Shown one piece after another: positions 21,768 to 32,345 of a stretch of DNA of 64,000 nucleotides. This DNA is from Procambarus clarkii (Eukaryota; Arthropoda; Malacostraca; Decapoda; Cambaridae): the NCBI RefSeq assembly GCF_040958095.1, contig NC_091165.1, forward strand, positions 32,776,460 to 32,840,459, read 5' to 3'. Under the pieces are notes generated by a model that made no database searches, was not told the origin of the DNA, and saw nothing but the letters and a program-made list of their open reading frames with translations. Made by a program: the position numbers and the translations under genes. Every line of letters begins with the position of its first letter. Position 1 is the stretch's first letter.

Positions 21768-21893
21768 ATTATACCAGATACAAGCTAGGGGAGCTGTTAT
21801 ATTAGTCCATAAGTGATCCAAGGTAGTCACATTATACCAGATACAAGCTAGGGGAGCTGTTATATTAGTCCATAAGTGATCCAAAGTAGTGGC
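21768..21893. repeat. 63-bp tandem duplication
   Basis: Units at 21,768-21,830 and 21,831-21,893 are nearly identical (ATTATACCAGATACAAGC ... CATAAGTGATCCAA). No function is suggested. Confidence 0.85.
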
Positions 21894-21940
21894 AGATGTT
21901 TGAGTGACTCGGGTGGGCTTGGTGATTGTGGGGATTAGCA

Positions 21941-22217
21941 GTCTCCGTGGTATAGTGGTAAGACACTCGCCTGGCGTTCCGCGAGCGCTATGTCATGGGT
22001 TCGTATCCTGGCCGGGGAGGATTTACTGGGCGCAATTCCTTAACTGTAGCCTCTGTTTAACGCAACAGTAAAATGTGTACTTGGATGAAAAAACGATTCT
22101 TCGCGGCAGGGGATCGTATTCCAGGGACCATAGGATTAAGGACTTGCCCGAAACGCTACGCGTACTAGTGGCTGTACAAGAATGTAACAACTCTTGTATA
22201 TATCTCAAAAAAAAAAA
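21941..22217 (+). mobile_element. tRNA-derived SINE (SINE2), plus strand
   Basis: The head resembles a tRNA with an A-box region (GTGGTATAGTGGTAAGAC) and a B-box (GGTTCGTATCC). A unique body, a LINE-B-like tail (TTGCCCGAAACGCTACGCG, TACTAGTGGCT) and an A11 run follow. The anticodon arm gives a 10-base loop, so it is not a functional tRNA. It is about 98% identical by eye to the inverted copy at 26,218-26,506. Confidence 0.9.
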
Positions 22218-22371
22218 GGTAGCTATACTACAGCATACAAAATAGCAAGACATGGGTTGACATTTAGGGGGTAAAGTAGGTTACATGGAGTTAATTAGGT
22301 AGTATTTTAATATAATTACATTTTATACAAAATATTTATATAATGTATTTTAATATAATTATAATATAATG

Positions 22372-22615
22372 TTTCCACGATTCAGTGCTATTTTGCTAGT
22401 GGGGGCTAATAGATCAGCCTTATATTTTATGTTCTCACCTGATTTTTAGTCAGATTTGATTTGTTTTTGTGTTAAGGCTCCCCCTAATTGCATGTATGAC
22501 TAACCATCCTGTGAGAAGGGAATGTTAGTTGAACCTATAGCTACTTTTTGATATACACTGTGTAATCTTTCATATAAAATAGGGGAGCAGCACATTGCTG
22601 TGTATACCTAAGCTT
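22372..22615 (+). mobile_element. LINE 3' UTR fragment (family F), plus strand
   Basis: It carries GGGGCTAATAGATCAGCCTT, CATGTATGACTAACCATCC and the terminal GGAGCAGCACATTGCTGTGT. These are the same blocks, in the same order, as the minus-strand copies at 2,879 and 8,100. Only a few codons before the stop remain. Confidence 0.7.
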
Positions 22616-23035
22616 ATTAATAAAAATATGGTATTATATTTAAAATATATTTTATATAATGAATTATTTGTATTATATTATATTATTAATAAATACATTT
22701 CAATGAGAAAGTGGACTTAATATGACTAATCCAAGAACCGATCCTGGTTGATGTGAAAACATTCCTTGGCGCCGGGTGTTAGGGGGAAATATATGTATTT
22801 TTGTGATCTCTTTATGTATATTTGGTATTTGTTTAATTTATGTAATATTTATCAATGTTATTATGTAACATATTATTTTGTAAACATTTTCAAATCATTT
22901 GTGCTATTAATAAGGCATAGAGGAGCAAATAGTGTTCTATTTTGGGTGGAGGGAGTTGTTTACTGGCGGGTGTTGTGTGGTGTGTGTGAGGGAGCTCTCG
23001 TGCACGCCCACATATTACACTCTCCTGCAGCGGTC
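22616..23035. promoter_or_regulatory. AT-rich upstream region of the F-box gene
   Basis: AT-rich at 22,616-22,900, then GT-rich to 23,020. A pyrimidine stretch ending TCTCCTGCAG (23,021-23,030) resembles a 3' splice acceptor just upstream of the coding start, so a 5' UTR intron is possible. No TATA box or other core promoter element is convincing. Confidence 0.35.
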
Positions 23036-23086
23036 ATGGAACTAACACACCAGCCCATTGATGATGGAGGAGCGCGTGACAATTGA
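23036..23086 (+). promoter_or_regulatory. short upstream ORF overlapping the F-box start
   Basis: An ATG at 23,036 with G at -3 and G at +4 opens a 16-codon frame ending TGA at 23,084-23,086. It overlaps both candidate start codons of the F-box gene (23,061 and 23,064) in another frame. If the transcript includes it, ribosomes would be drawn away from the main start. This is a sequence observation; use in vivo is unknown. Confidence 0.5.
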
Positions 23087-25112
23087 AAGCCTCCCATACG
23101 AGGTTCTGGAGAGAATCCTGACTGACATTCGTGTGAGTGTTGAAGATGTTGTGAGCTGTTCGGTGGCGAGCAAGTACCTGTGTGGTGTCTGTCAACGCAA
23201 CTCTCTCTGGAAAAGAAAGTTTAGTCAGCACTACCCATATACTTACCGCTATAATGATGCCTTGTGCAAAGATAAGATGGACTGGAAGTCTAAATATAGC
23301 TCTGTGTATCGGTGCAAGAAGAAGCTGGTTCAGTGCATCTTGGCCTTGTCGAGAACATTTGTGTGGTCAATGTATCACGACTACGAGTGGCCGGACATCC
23401 CCAGACGAGCCCTGGCACTCTACGAGACACTCTTCACTGACCACCTCGCCCACGCTAACCTCTACTACATACTGGATGAATGTTATAACATAATGAACAG
23501 TGGACCTCGGTGCATGGACTTAACGTTGAAGTATTATGCTGGCAAGTTGTACAGCCACGTATACGAGCGATGCGTGATCACCAGCGAGTGGCAGAAGTTT
23601 GTGGGGCAGCCGGAGGAGTGTCTCAAGTACAGGTACGAGGAGGGCATGTTGTGGGTGGTGGTGAGTCTCCAGCCTATACGTAGTGAACCCATCAATGATA
23701 AGGTCAGCTTTACTTTTGACAAACTAGCAAATGAAACTCTGAGTTACATAAAGCAAATGTTTCCAGATAATCCATTGTGTAATAAAGTTGAAAACAAGTG
23801 TGACGTTTTATCGGGTAACTTGAGTTACTGGAAAGGTGAACACTGTAGTGAAATTATGCAAGCAGTGCATCATATAATTAAGCATAAATATGGTTTTAAA
23901 ATTAACAACAGTTTGTATGAGAGTGGACCGGACCATTACTGTGTTGACCAGGTTCTTATAAACAAAAAGGGAAGCTCAAAACTGCTATTAGTTATCGAGT
24001 CGTGTGTAGCAAATCGTCTCGGTGTGCACATTGAAGTGCACAAGAATGTAACGGGTCATGTCTTAGATACGTGGAAACTCTACTTTGTTGGTCAAGATGG
24101 TGTTAGTGGATATTCAAGTGCATGTGAAATATGTAAGAAAGATCCATCGTCACTGAGCATTGTTATGAATGACTGGCAAGAGGGCCAGACAGTGGATGCT
24201 CCAGGGATGTGCCAGGCAATAATTCAACAAATTGTTTTTTTGGCAGAATGTTGGCTGAAAGGGGAAAGGTGGCAAGCCGGTGAACCTGTTCTTTATGATT
24301 TACTCGACGAGGAGACGTACAACCAACCAATCCGTCTGTTATTCACTGCATGGCAACATGTCGAGCATTGGAAAATGAGTCGTCTATATCACTACATGCA
24401 TCAGCTTCTAAGGATAAATGAAAGCCATCAGACGCTAGGAAAGCTTTTACATTTGAGTATCCTGCTACGCATTAACTCTAAACTTACCCTTGAAAAACTG
24501 TTAAATTTCCGGAGGAGAATGGGACAACCACCGAACACTATGCGAGACTTGCTTCGAATGCTTGCCAGTGTAGACAAGAGAGCACGTACAAGAGTGTCAG
24601 AGCTTAAAAATCTGTTGTCAACAGCAGTTACAAGTTATTCTAGCTTAAATCCCCTGGCTAGTGTTCCTTGGCCGCATGGATGGCCGGGAGGCGAGATGGT
24701 GCAGAAAAGACGAGTTGATCGCAAGAGCTGGCAAGTACAATTTGCAGTAGGAGAAGTTCTTGAACAACGAGGTGGCGACCTTTGTGTAGTGTATGATTGG
24801 GACTCGATGTGTGTAGAAAGTGAAGATACATTGGTGTTAATGGGAGAAACAGGACTTGCACATGGTACTGATCAACCTTTCTATAGAGTCCTTACTGATG
24901 GTGGATCGGCTCGTTATCTTGCTCAAGAGAATTTGCGACATGCAAGACAACCTCAGCACTTGAGAAATCCCTTGATTGGCCGCTACTTTACAGCTTTCAT
25001 TTATCCTTTTTACATACCCAATCCCCAAAAGGCATATGAATATCCAGAGGATGCAAATATTCGTGAGCAAAATGCATTAACATTAAAATTGAAATTTGCT
25101 GTTAATGAATAA
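23061..25112 (+). CDS. FBXO21: F-box only protein 21-like, 683 residues, intronless
   Basis: Substrate-binding subunit of an SKP1-CUL1-F-box ubiquitin ligase; in vertebrates FBXO21 acts on EID1 and ASK1. Residues 5-52 form the F-box (IESLPYEVLERILTDI ... LWKRKF). A SirB1/transglutaminase-like region follows (about 240-330), with YWKGEHCSEIMQAVHHIIKH and LLLVIESCVANRLGVHIE. The C-terminus (about 560-655) matches the YccV/HspQ-like domain, VQFAVGEVLEQRGGDLCVVY through QPFYRVLTDGGSARYLAQEN. The domain order and length (human about 628) fit FBXO21. Two in-frame ATGs exist; the second (23,064) has the better context (A at -3, G at +4). The frame is open for 2,052 bases with no intron, unlike the multi-exon vertebrate gene. 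It may be an old retrocopy or a lineage with lost introns. There is no sign of decay. Confidence 0.93.
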   Translation: MMEERVTIESLPYEVLERILTDIRVSVEDVVSCSVASKYLCGVCQRNSLWKRKFSQHYPYTYRYNDALCKDKMDWKSKYSSVYRCKKKLVQCILALSRTFVWSMYHDYEWPDIPRRALALYETLFTDHLAHANLYYILDECYNIMNSGPRCMDLTLKYYAGKLYSHVYERCVITSEWQKFVGQPEECLKYRYEEGMLWVVVSLQPIRSEPINDKVSFTFDKLANETLSYIKQMFPDNPLCNKVENKCDVLSGNLSYWKGEHCSEIMQAVHHIIKHKYGFKINNSLYESGPDHYCVDQVLINKKGSSKLLLVIESCVANRLGVHIEVHKNVTGHVLDTWKLYFVGQDGVSGYSSACEICKKDPSSLSIVMNDWQEGQTVDAPGMCQAIIQQIVFLAECWLKGERWQAGEPVLYDLLDEETYNQPIRLLFTAWQHVEHWKMSRLYHYMHQLLRINESHQTLGKLLHLSILLRINSKLTLEKLLNFRRRMGQPPNTMRDLLRMLASVDKRARTRVSELKNLLSTAVTSYSSLNPLASVPWPHGWPGGEMVQKRRVDRKSWQVQFAVGEVLEQRGGDLCVVYDWDSMCVESEDTLVLMGETGLAHGTDQPFYRVLTDGGSARYLAQENLRHARQPQHLRNPLIGRYFTAFIYPFYIPNPQKAYEYPEDANIREQNALTLKLKFAVNE

Positions 25113-25883
25113 GCATGATACATATCCTTGATGCTGTGCATCACTACTCATAAATGTATTCACATTTTAAGCTGATATATGTATAGTGAATGTGCAATCT
25201 ATTTTTCGTGCCAATTACATGTCATATGCACACCATATTTGGGCTTATATCATCAATCAATATCAAATACCTGTACAGTACACTATTTTAAGTTTAGACA
25301 ATTTCATATAAGCACTTGTTTGGCACATAATGTGTATATTATATGCCAAATTGTTAGAATGAATCTAATGTGTATGGCATTTTCAGTGAAAATGTATTTG
25401 TACACAAACTAGCATTATTGGTAGCGTAGTTTCAGAATACTGTACAGTACTCGTAAATCTCGCATTCCATTGTTTTAGACTTTATTCAAACTCTGTTTTA
25501 CTTTTCTCTCATATTTATACTGTACTCAAATAACCGGTGCCTTGTGTATACGAATGCATACTCTACTTCTTTGTTAACCATCTTTAATCTCTTATATTTA
25601 ATGACACCTTTCAGTATGCCTTTGTAAAATGATGAAAGAGTGGTAACAAGAATTACAAAGATTGTATTATGGTGCTTCATTTTATAACTCATAAATTTTC
25701 AATATTGTTCAGTGTATGTATAAAGTGTTATGCAAGTATGTACATATATAGAAACTAGTTTTGGACCTCCCAGTGTCAGTTTTGAGAAGAACTGGCCAGC
25801 TGCAAAATCATAAGTTAGTCTTAATATAATTTATATATCAGAAGCTGTATAATGTAAGATTCACATCTTACTCCTGAAATAAA
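25113..25883 (+). other. probable 3' UTR and poly(A) signal of the F-box gene
   Basis: AT-rich sequence without reading frames follows the TAA stop. The first well-formed AATAAA after a long interval lies at 25,878-25,883, about 770 bases downstream, a plausible mRNA end. Confidence 0.5.
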
Positions 25884-26217
25884 GTGATTTATATTAATAC
25901 ACATGTTTTTTAGTCACATATTTAGTTATTAGAAACTTATGTGCAGCAAATTTAGCACCGTACTGTATTACTTTGTTGCTTATGATAGTTGTCACTACAG
26001 TATTGTGCTATACCTGCCTATGTGTTCTACAGTGCAGCTTCTAAAGTAATGGTTGTGATAGTTTTAAAATCATAAAATTTCAGGAAAGTTAGGCAAGTGG
26101 GACAATATTTTAAAGATTATAATAGGTCACTTTCAAATGCATTTAAAAGTCTCGATTGACTTTGCTTCAGAAAATCTAACCATCAGTATTTTTTATAAAT
26201 ATTTTACTATTGCCACA

Positions 26218-26506
26218 TTTTTTTTTTTTTTTTTTTTTATATATACTGTACAAGAGTTGTTACATTCTTGTACAGCCACTAGTACGCGTAGCGTTTCGGG
26301 CAGGTCCTTAATCCTATGGTCCCTGGAATACGATCCCCTGCCGCGAAGAATCGTTTTTTCATCCAAGTACACATTTTACTGTTGCGTTAAACAGAGGCTA
26401 CAGTTAAGGAATTGCGCCCAGTAAATCCTCCCCGACCAGGATACGAACCCATGACATAGCGCTCGCGGAACGCCAGGCGAGTGTCTTACCACTACACCAC
26501 GGAGAC
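26218..26506 (-). mobile_element. tRNA-derived SINE (SINE2), minus strand
   Basis: Inverted copy of the SINE at 21,941-22,217, reading from the tRNA-like head at 26,506 to a T-run (its A tail) at 26,218-26,238. Head boxes, body and LINE-B-like tail are all present. The two copies bracket the F-box gene about 4 kb apart. Confidence 0.9.
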
Positions 26507-26681
26507 TGCTAATTTAATGATTATTTAATGGTCAGTATTAAACAAAACGTACATATTGCAATATTTTCATTAATGTTTTACTGTACAGTATTTACATTGT
26601 GATCTTACTGTACATTTGAATGTTAGTGTACAATTTGTGTAGTGTTAATTTTTCATGGGGTGGCCCAGTTGTGTATGTTTG

Positions 26682-29600
26682 TAGACACCACCGTGTATAG
26701 ACCCCTGCAGTGTTTCCCGTGTTCTAGTGTACCAGGAGACACCACAGTGTATAGACCCCTGCAGTGTTTCCCGTGTTCTAGTGCACCAGGAGACACCACA
26801 GTGTATAGACCCCTGCAGTGTTCCCCGTGTTCTAGTGCACCAGGAGACACCACAGTGTATAGACCCCTGCAGTGTTCCCTGTGTTCTAGTGCACCAGGAG
26901 ACACCACAGTGTATAGACCCCTGCAGTGTTCCCCGTGTTCTAGTGTACCAGGAGACACCACAGTGTATAGACCCCTGCAGTGTTTCCCGTGTTCTAGTGT
27001 ACCAGGAGACACCACCGTGTCTAGACCCCTGCAGTGTTTCCCGTGTTCTAGTGTACCAGGAGACACCACAGTGTCTAGACCCCTGCAGTGTTCCCTGTGT
27101 TCTAGTGCACCAGGAGACACCACAGTGTATAGACCCCTGCAGTGTTCCCCGTGTTCTAGTGTACCAGGAGACACCACAGTGTATAGACCCCTGCAGTGTT
27201 CCCCGCGGTCTAGTGCACCAGGAGACACCACAGTGTATAGACCCCTGCAGTGTTCCCTGTGTTCTAGTGTACCAGGAGACACCACAGTGTATAGACCCCT
27301 GCAGTGTTTCCCGTGTTCTAGTGTACCAGGAGACACCACCGTGTCTAGACCCCTGCAGTGTTTCCCGTGTTCTAGTGTACCAGGAGACACCACAGTGTAT
27401 AGACCCCTGCAGTGTTCCCCGTGTTCTAGTGCACCAGGAGACACCACAGTGTATAGACCCCTGCAGTGTTCCCCGTGTTCTAGTGCACCAGGAGACACCA
27501 CAGTGTATAGACCCCTGCAGTGTTCCCCGCGGTCTAGTGCACCAGGAGACACCACAGTGTATAGACCCCTGCAGTGTTCCCTGTGTTCTAGTGTACCAGG
27601 AGACACCACAGTGTATAGACCCCTGCAGTGTTCCCTGTGTTCTAGTGCACCAGGAGACACCACAGTGTCTAGACCCCTGCAGTGTTCCCTGTGTTCTAGT
27701 GCACCAGGAGACACCACAGTGTATAGACCCCTGCAGTGTTCCCCGCGGTCTAGTGCACCAGGAGACACCACAGTGTATAGACCCCTGCAGTGTTCCCTGT
27801 GTTCTAGTGTACCAGGAGACACCACAGTGTATAGACCCCTGCAGTGTTCCCCGTGTTCTAGTGTACCAGGAGACACCACAGTGTATAGACCCCTGCAGTG
27901 TTCCCCGCGGTCTAGTGCACCAGGAGACACCACAGTGTATAGACCCCTGCAGTGTTCCCTGTGTTCTAGTGTACCAGGAGACACCACAGTGTATAGACCC
28001 CTGCAGTGTTCCCCGTGTTCTAGTGCACCAGGAGACACCACAGTGTATAGACCCCTGCAGTGTTCCCTGTGTTCTAGTGCACCAGGAGACACCACAGTGT
28101 ATAGACCCCTGCAGTGTTCCCCGTGTTCTAGTGCACCAGGAGACACCACAGTGTATAGACCCCTGCAGTGTTCCCTGTGTTCTAGTGTACCAGGAGACAC
28201 CACAGTGTATAGACCCCTGCAGTGTTCCCTGTGTTCTAGTGTACCAGGAGACACCACAGTGTATAGACCCCTGCAGTGTTCCCTGTGTTCTAGTGTACCA
28301 GGAGACACCACAGTGTATAGACACCTGCAGTGTTCCCTGTGTTCTAGTGTACCAGGAGACACCACAGTGTCTAGAGCCCTGCAGTGTTCCCTGTGTTCTA
28401 GTGTACCAGGAGACACCACAGTGTCTAGAGCCCTGCAGTGTTCCCCGCGTTCTAGTGCACCAGGAGACACCACAGTGTATAGACCCCTGCAGTGTTCCCT
28501 GTGTTCTAGTGTACCAGGAGACACCACAGTGTCTAGACCCCTGCAGTGTTCCCCGTGTTCTAGTGCACCAGGAGACACCACAGTGTATAGACCCCTGCAG
28601 TGTTCCCCGTGTTCTAGTGCACCAGGAGACACCACAGTGTATAGACCCCTGCAGTGTTCCCCGCGGTCTAGTGCACCAGGAGACACCACAGTGTATAGAC
28701 CCCTGCAGTGTTCCCTGTGTTCTAGTGTACCAGGAGACACCACAGTGTATAGACCCCTGCAGTGTTCCCTGTGTTCTAGTGCACCAGGAGACACCACAGT
28801 GTCTAGACCCCTGCAGTGTTCCCTGTGTTCTAGTGCACCAGGAGACACCACAGTGTATAGACCCCTGCAGTGTTCCCCGCGGTCTAGTGCACCAGGAGAC
28901 ACCACAGTGTATAGACCCCTGCAGTGTTCCCTGTGTTCTAGTGTACCAGGAGACACCACAGTGTATAGACCCCTGCAGTGTTCCCTGTGTTCTAGTGCAC
29001 CAGGAGACACCACAGTGTATAGACCCCTGCAGTGTTCCCTGTGTTCTAGTGTACCAGGAGACACCACAGTGTATAGACCCCTGCAGTGTTCCCTGTGTTC
29101 TAGTGTACCAGGAGACACCACAGTGTATAGACCCCTGCAGTGTTCCCTGTGTTCTAGTGTACCAGGAGACACCACAGTGTATAGACCCCTGCAGTGTTCC
29201 CTGTGTTCTAGTGTACCAGGAGACACCACAGTGTCTAGAGCCCTGCAGTGTTCCCTGTGTTCTAGTGTACCAGGAGACACCACAGTGTCTAGAGCCCTGC
29301 AGTGTTCCCCGCGTTCTAGTGCACCAGGAGACACCACAGTGTATAGACCCCTGCAGTGTTCCCTGTGTTCTAGTGTACCAGGAGACACCACAGTGTCTAG
29401 AGCCCTGCAGTGTTCCCTGTGTTCTAGTGTACCAGGAGACACCACAGTGTCTAGAGCCCTGCAGTGTTCCCCGCGTTCTAGTGCACCAGGAGACACCACA
29501 GTGTATAGACCCCTGCAGTGTTCCCTGTGTTCTAGTGTACCAGGAGACACCACAGTGTCTAGAGCCCTGCAGTGTTCCCCGCGTTCTAGTGCAACAGGAG

Positions 29601-31273
29601 ACACCACAGTGTATAGACCCCTGCAGTGTTCCCTGTGTTCTAGTGCACCAGGAGACACCACAGTGTCTAGAGCCCTGCAGTGTTCCCCGCGTTCTAGTGC
29701 ACCAGGAGACACCACAGTGTCTAGACCCCTGCAGTGTTCCCCGTGTTCCAGTGCACCAGGAGACACCACAGTGTATAGACCCCTGCAGTGTTCCCCGTGT
29801 TCTAGTGTACCAGGAGACACCACAGTGTATAGACCCCTGCAGTGTTCCCTGTGTTCTAGTGTACCAGGAGACACCACAGTGTATAGACCCCTGCAGTGTT
29901 CCCTGCATTCTAGTGCACCAGGAGACACCACAGTGTATAGACCCCTGCAGTGTTCCCTGCATTCTAGTGCACCAGGAGACACCACAGTGTCTAGAGCCCT
30001 GTAGTGTTCCCCGCGTTCAAGTGTACCAGGAGACACCACAGTGTATAGACCCCTGCAGTGTTCCCCGTGTTCCAGTGCACCAGGAGACACCACAGTGTAT
30101 AGACCCCTGCAGTGTTCCCCGTGTTCTAGTGTACCAGGAGACACCACAGTGTATAGACCCCTGCAGTGTTCCCTGTGTTCTAGTGTACCAGGAGACACCA
30201 CAGTGTATAGACCCCTGCAGTGTTCCCCGTGTTCCAGTGCACCAGGAGACACCACAGTGTATAGACCCCTGCAGTGTTCCCTGTGTTCCAGTGCACCAGG
30301 AGACACCACAGTGTATAGACCCCTGCAGTGTTCCCCGTGTTCCAGTGCACCAGGAGACACCACAGTGTATAGACCCCTGCAGTGTTCCCTGTGTTCCAGT
30401 GCACCAGGAGACACCACAGTGTATAGACCCCTGCAGTGTTCCCCGTGTTCCAGTGCACCAGGAGACACCACAGTGTATAGACCCCTGCAGTGTTTCCCGT
30501 GTTCTAGTGCACCAGGAGACACCACAGTGTCTAGACCCCTGCAGTGTTCCCCGTGTTCTAGTGCACCAGGAGACACCACAGTGTCTAGACCCCTGCAGTG
30601 TTCCCTGCATTCTAGTGCACCAGGAGACACCACAGTGTCTAGAGCCCTGTAGTGTTCCCCGTGTTCTAGTGCACCAGGAGACACCACCGTGTATAGACCC
30701 CTGCAGTGTTCCCCGTGTTCTAGTGCACCAGGAGACACCACAGTGTATAGACCCCTGCAGTGTTCCCTGTGTTCTAGTGCACCAGGAGACACCACAGTGT
30801 ATAGACCCCTGCAGTGTTCCCTGTGTTCTAGTGCACCAGGAGACACCACAGTGTATAGACCCCTGCAGTGTTCCCCGTGTTCCAGTGCACCAGGAGACAC
30901 CACAGTGTATAGACCCCTGCAGTGTTCCCTGCATTCTAGTGCATCAGGAGACACCACAGTGTCTAGACCCCTGCAGTGTTCCCCGCGTTCTAGTGCACCA
31001 GGAGACACCACAGTGTCTAGACCCCTGCAGTGTTCCCCGTGTTCTAGTGCACCAGGAGACACCACAGTGTCTAGACCCCTGCAGTGTTCCCCGTGTTCTA
31101 GTGCACCAGGAGACACCACAGTGTCTAGACCCCTGCAGTGTTCCCCGTGTTCTAGTGCACCAGGAGACACCACAGTGTCTAGACCCCTGCAGTGTTCCCC
31201 GTGTTCTAGTGCACCAGGAGACACCACAGTGTCTAGAGCCCTGCAGTGTTTCCCATGTTCTAGTGCACCAGGA
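26682..31273. repeat. 54-bp minisatellite, about 85 copies
   Basis: Head-to-tail 54-bp units each contain CAGTGTATAGACCCCTGCAG and CACCAGGAGACACCAC, with a PstI site (CTGCAG) in nearly every unit. The array spans 4,592 bases, almost exactly 85 x 54, and long frames run unbroken, so insertions and deletions are essentially absent. Differences are mostly C/T at fixed positions and define unit types. Because 54 is a multiple of three, frames of 1,100-1,520 codons stay open in several frames on both strands. These are by-products and not evidence of a protein. Confidence 0.97.
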
Positions 31274-31507
31274 TCTCGTGCTTCTCTGAATTTTCATCAG
31301 TTATTTTTGTTTCTCATTATTAGAAAGTAGAAATGTATTCTAGGAAGAGTAATCAGGCTAATAAAGTAGCAGGAGGATGAAGAGCTATTTTAACAGGGAG
31401 AAAAAGGCTAAAGGGATAAAAGAGAGTGAGGAGAGCCCGGGTGTCTGACGGAAAAATGTTTACAGTTTCAGAGTTCATTACAAGTTTGGATGGCAAAATT
31501 TAAGGAT
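31274..31507. other. spacer without recognised features
   Basis: Unique-looking AT-rich sequence; no gene or repeat end identified. Confidence 0.5.
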
Positions 31508-32093
31508 TTATTCATGTAGCTTTATAAATGGTTTACCAAGATACCTGCTTGATGGGGTTCTGGGAGTTCTTCCAGAACTTCCCCAAGCCCGGCCCACATA
31601 TTCACCACAGCCCGATTGGTGCAGCACTCCTTGAAGAAAACTATCCAGTTTTCTCTTGAAGACGTCCACGGTTGTTAGGGCAATATTTCTTATGTTCACT
31701 GGGAGGATGTTGAACAACTGTGGACCTCTGATGTTTATACAGTGTTCTCTGATTGTGCCTATGGCACCCTTGCTCTTCACTGGTTCTATTCTGTATTTTC
31801 TTCCATACCGTTCACTCCAGTACGTTATTATTTTACTGTACAGATTTGGGACCTGGCCCTCCAGTATTTTCCACATATTTATTATTTGATATCTCTCATC
31901 TCCTTTCTAGTGAGTATATTTGGAGAGCTTTCAGATGATCCCAATAATTTAGATGCTTTATCACATCTATGTATGCTGTATATGTTCTCTGTATTCCCTC
32001 TATTTCAGCAATCTCTCCTGCTCTGAAGGGGGAAGTGAGCACTGAGCAGTACTCAAGATGGGACAGCACAAGTGATTTGAAGAGTACAGCCAT
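31508..32093 (-). pseudogene. LINE reverse transcriptase thumb and tail (CR1-like), fragment
   Basis: Two minus-strand frames join into one LINE tail. 31,896-32,093 gives LVLSHLEYCSVLTSPF and AEIEGIQRTYTAYI. 31,508-31,890 gives WKILEGQVPNLYSKI and IRGPQLFNILPVNIRN. This is the conserved region after the RT active site. The catalytic domain is absent and one frame change separates the halves. Confidence 0.8.
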
Positions 32094-32249
32094 TGTGATG
32101 GAATATCTGGATAAAGCTAGAACAGCCTATTGGCAGAGCTCAGGTGCATGAAGGGAACTGCACAAAACCCTGGTTTGTGTCTCGGAGAGGCTGCAGGAGC
32201 CGCGGTAGATCAGGATGATTTCCCAGTTGTAATTCTTTTACCATGTTGT

Positions 32250-32345
32250 AGCTCAGTCGATTAAGGCAGTGTCTGGGATCCTCTCAGACATAGATTTGAA
32301 CCCTTGTCACGGCCCTTGTGGATTTGTTCTCTGGATAAAGCTGTT
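32250..32345 (+). mobile_element. tRNA-derived SINE (SINE3) head
   Basis: TTGTAGCTCAGTCGATTAAG supplies an A-box and GATTTGAACCC a slightly decayed B-box, followed by GTCACGGCCCTTGTGG, a body typical of an abundant decapod SINE. The copy is short and its 3' end is unclear. Confidence 0.7.

Noticed and set aside
21941..22020. Functional tRNA gene
   Set aside because: A and B boxes are present, but the anticodon arm has a 10-base loop and the sequence continues into a SINE body and tail; an inverted near-identical copy exists at 26,506.
26682..31273. Regular repeat array as a CRISPR
   Set aside because: Units are contiguous with no unique spacers, and the DNA is eukaryotic.
26642..31289. Frames of 1,100 to 1,520 codons on both strands
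   Set aside because: They are open only because a stop-free 54-bp unit (a multiple of three) is repeated about 85 times; several frames are open at once and no non-repeat coding sequence is attached.
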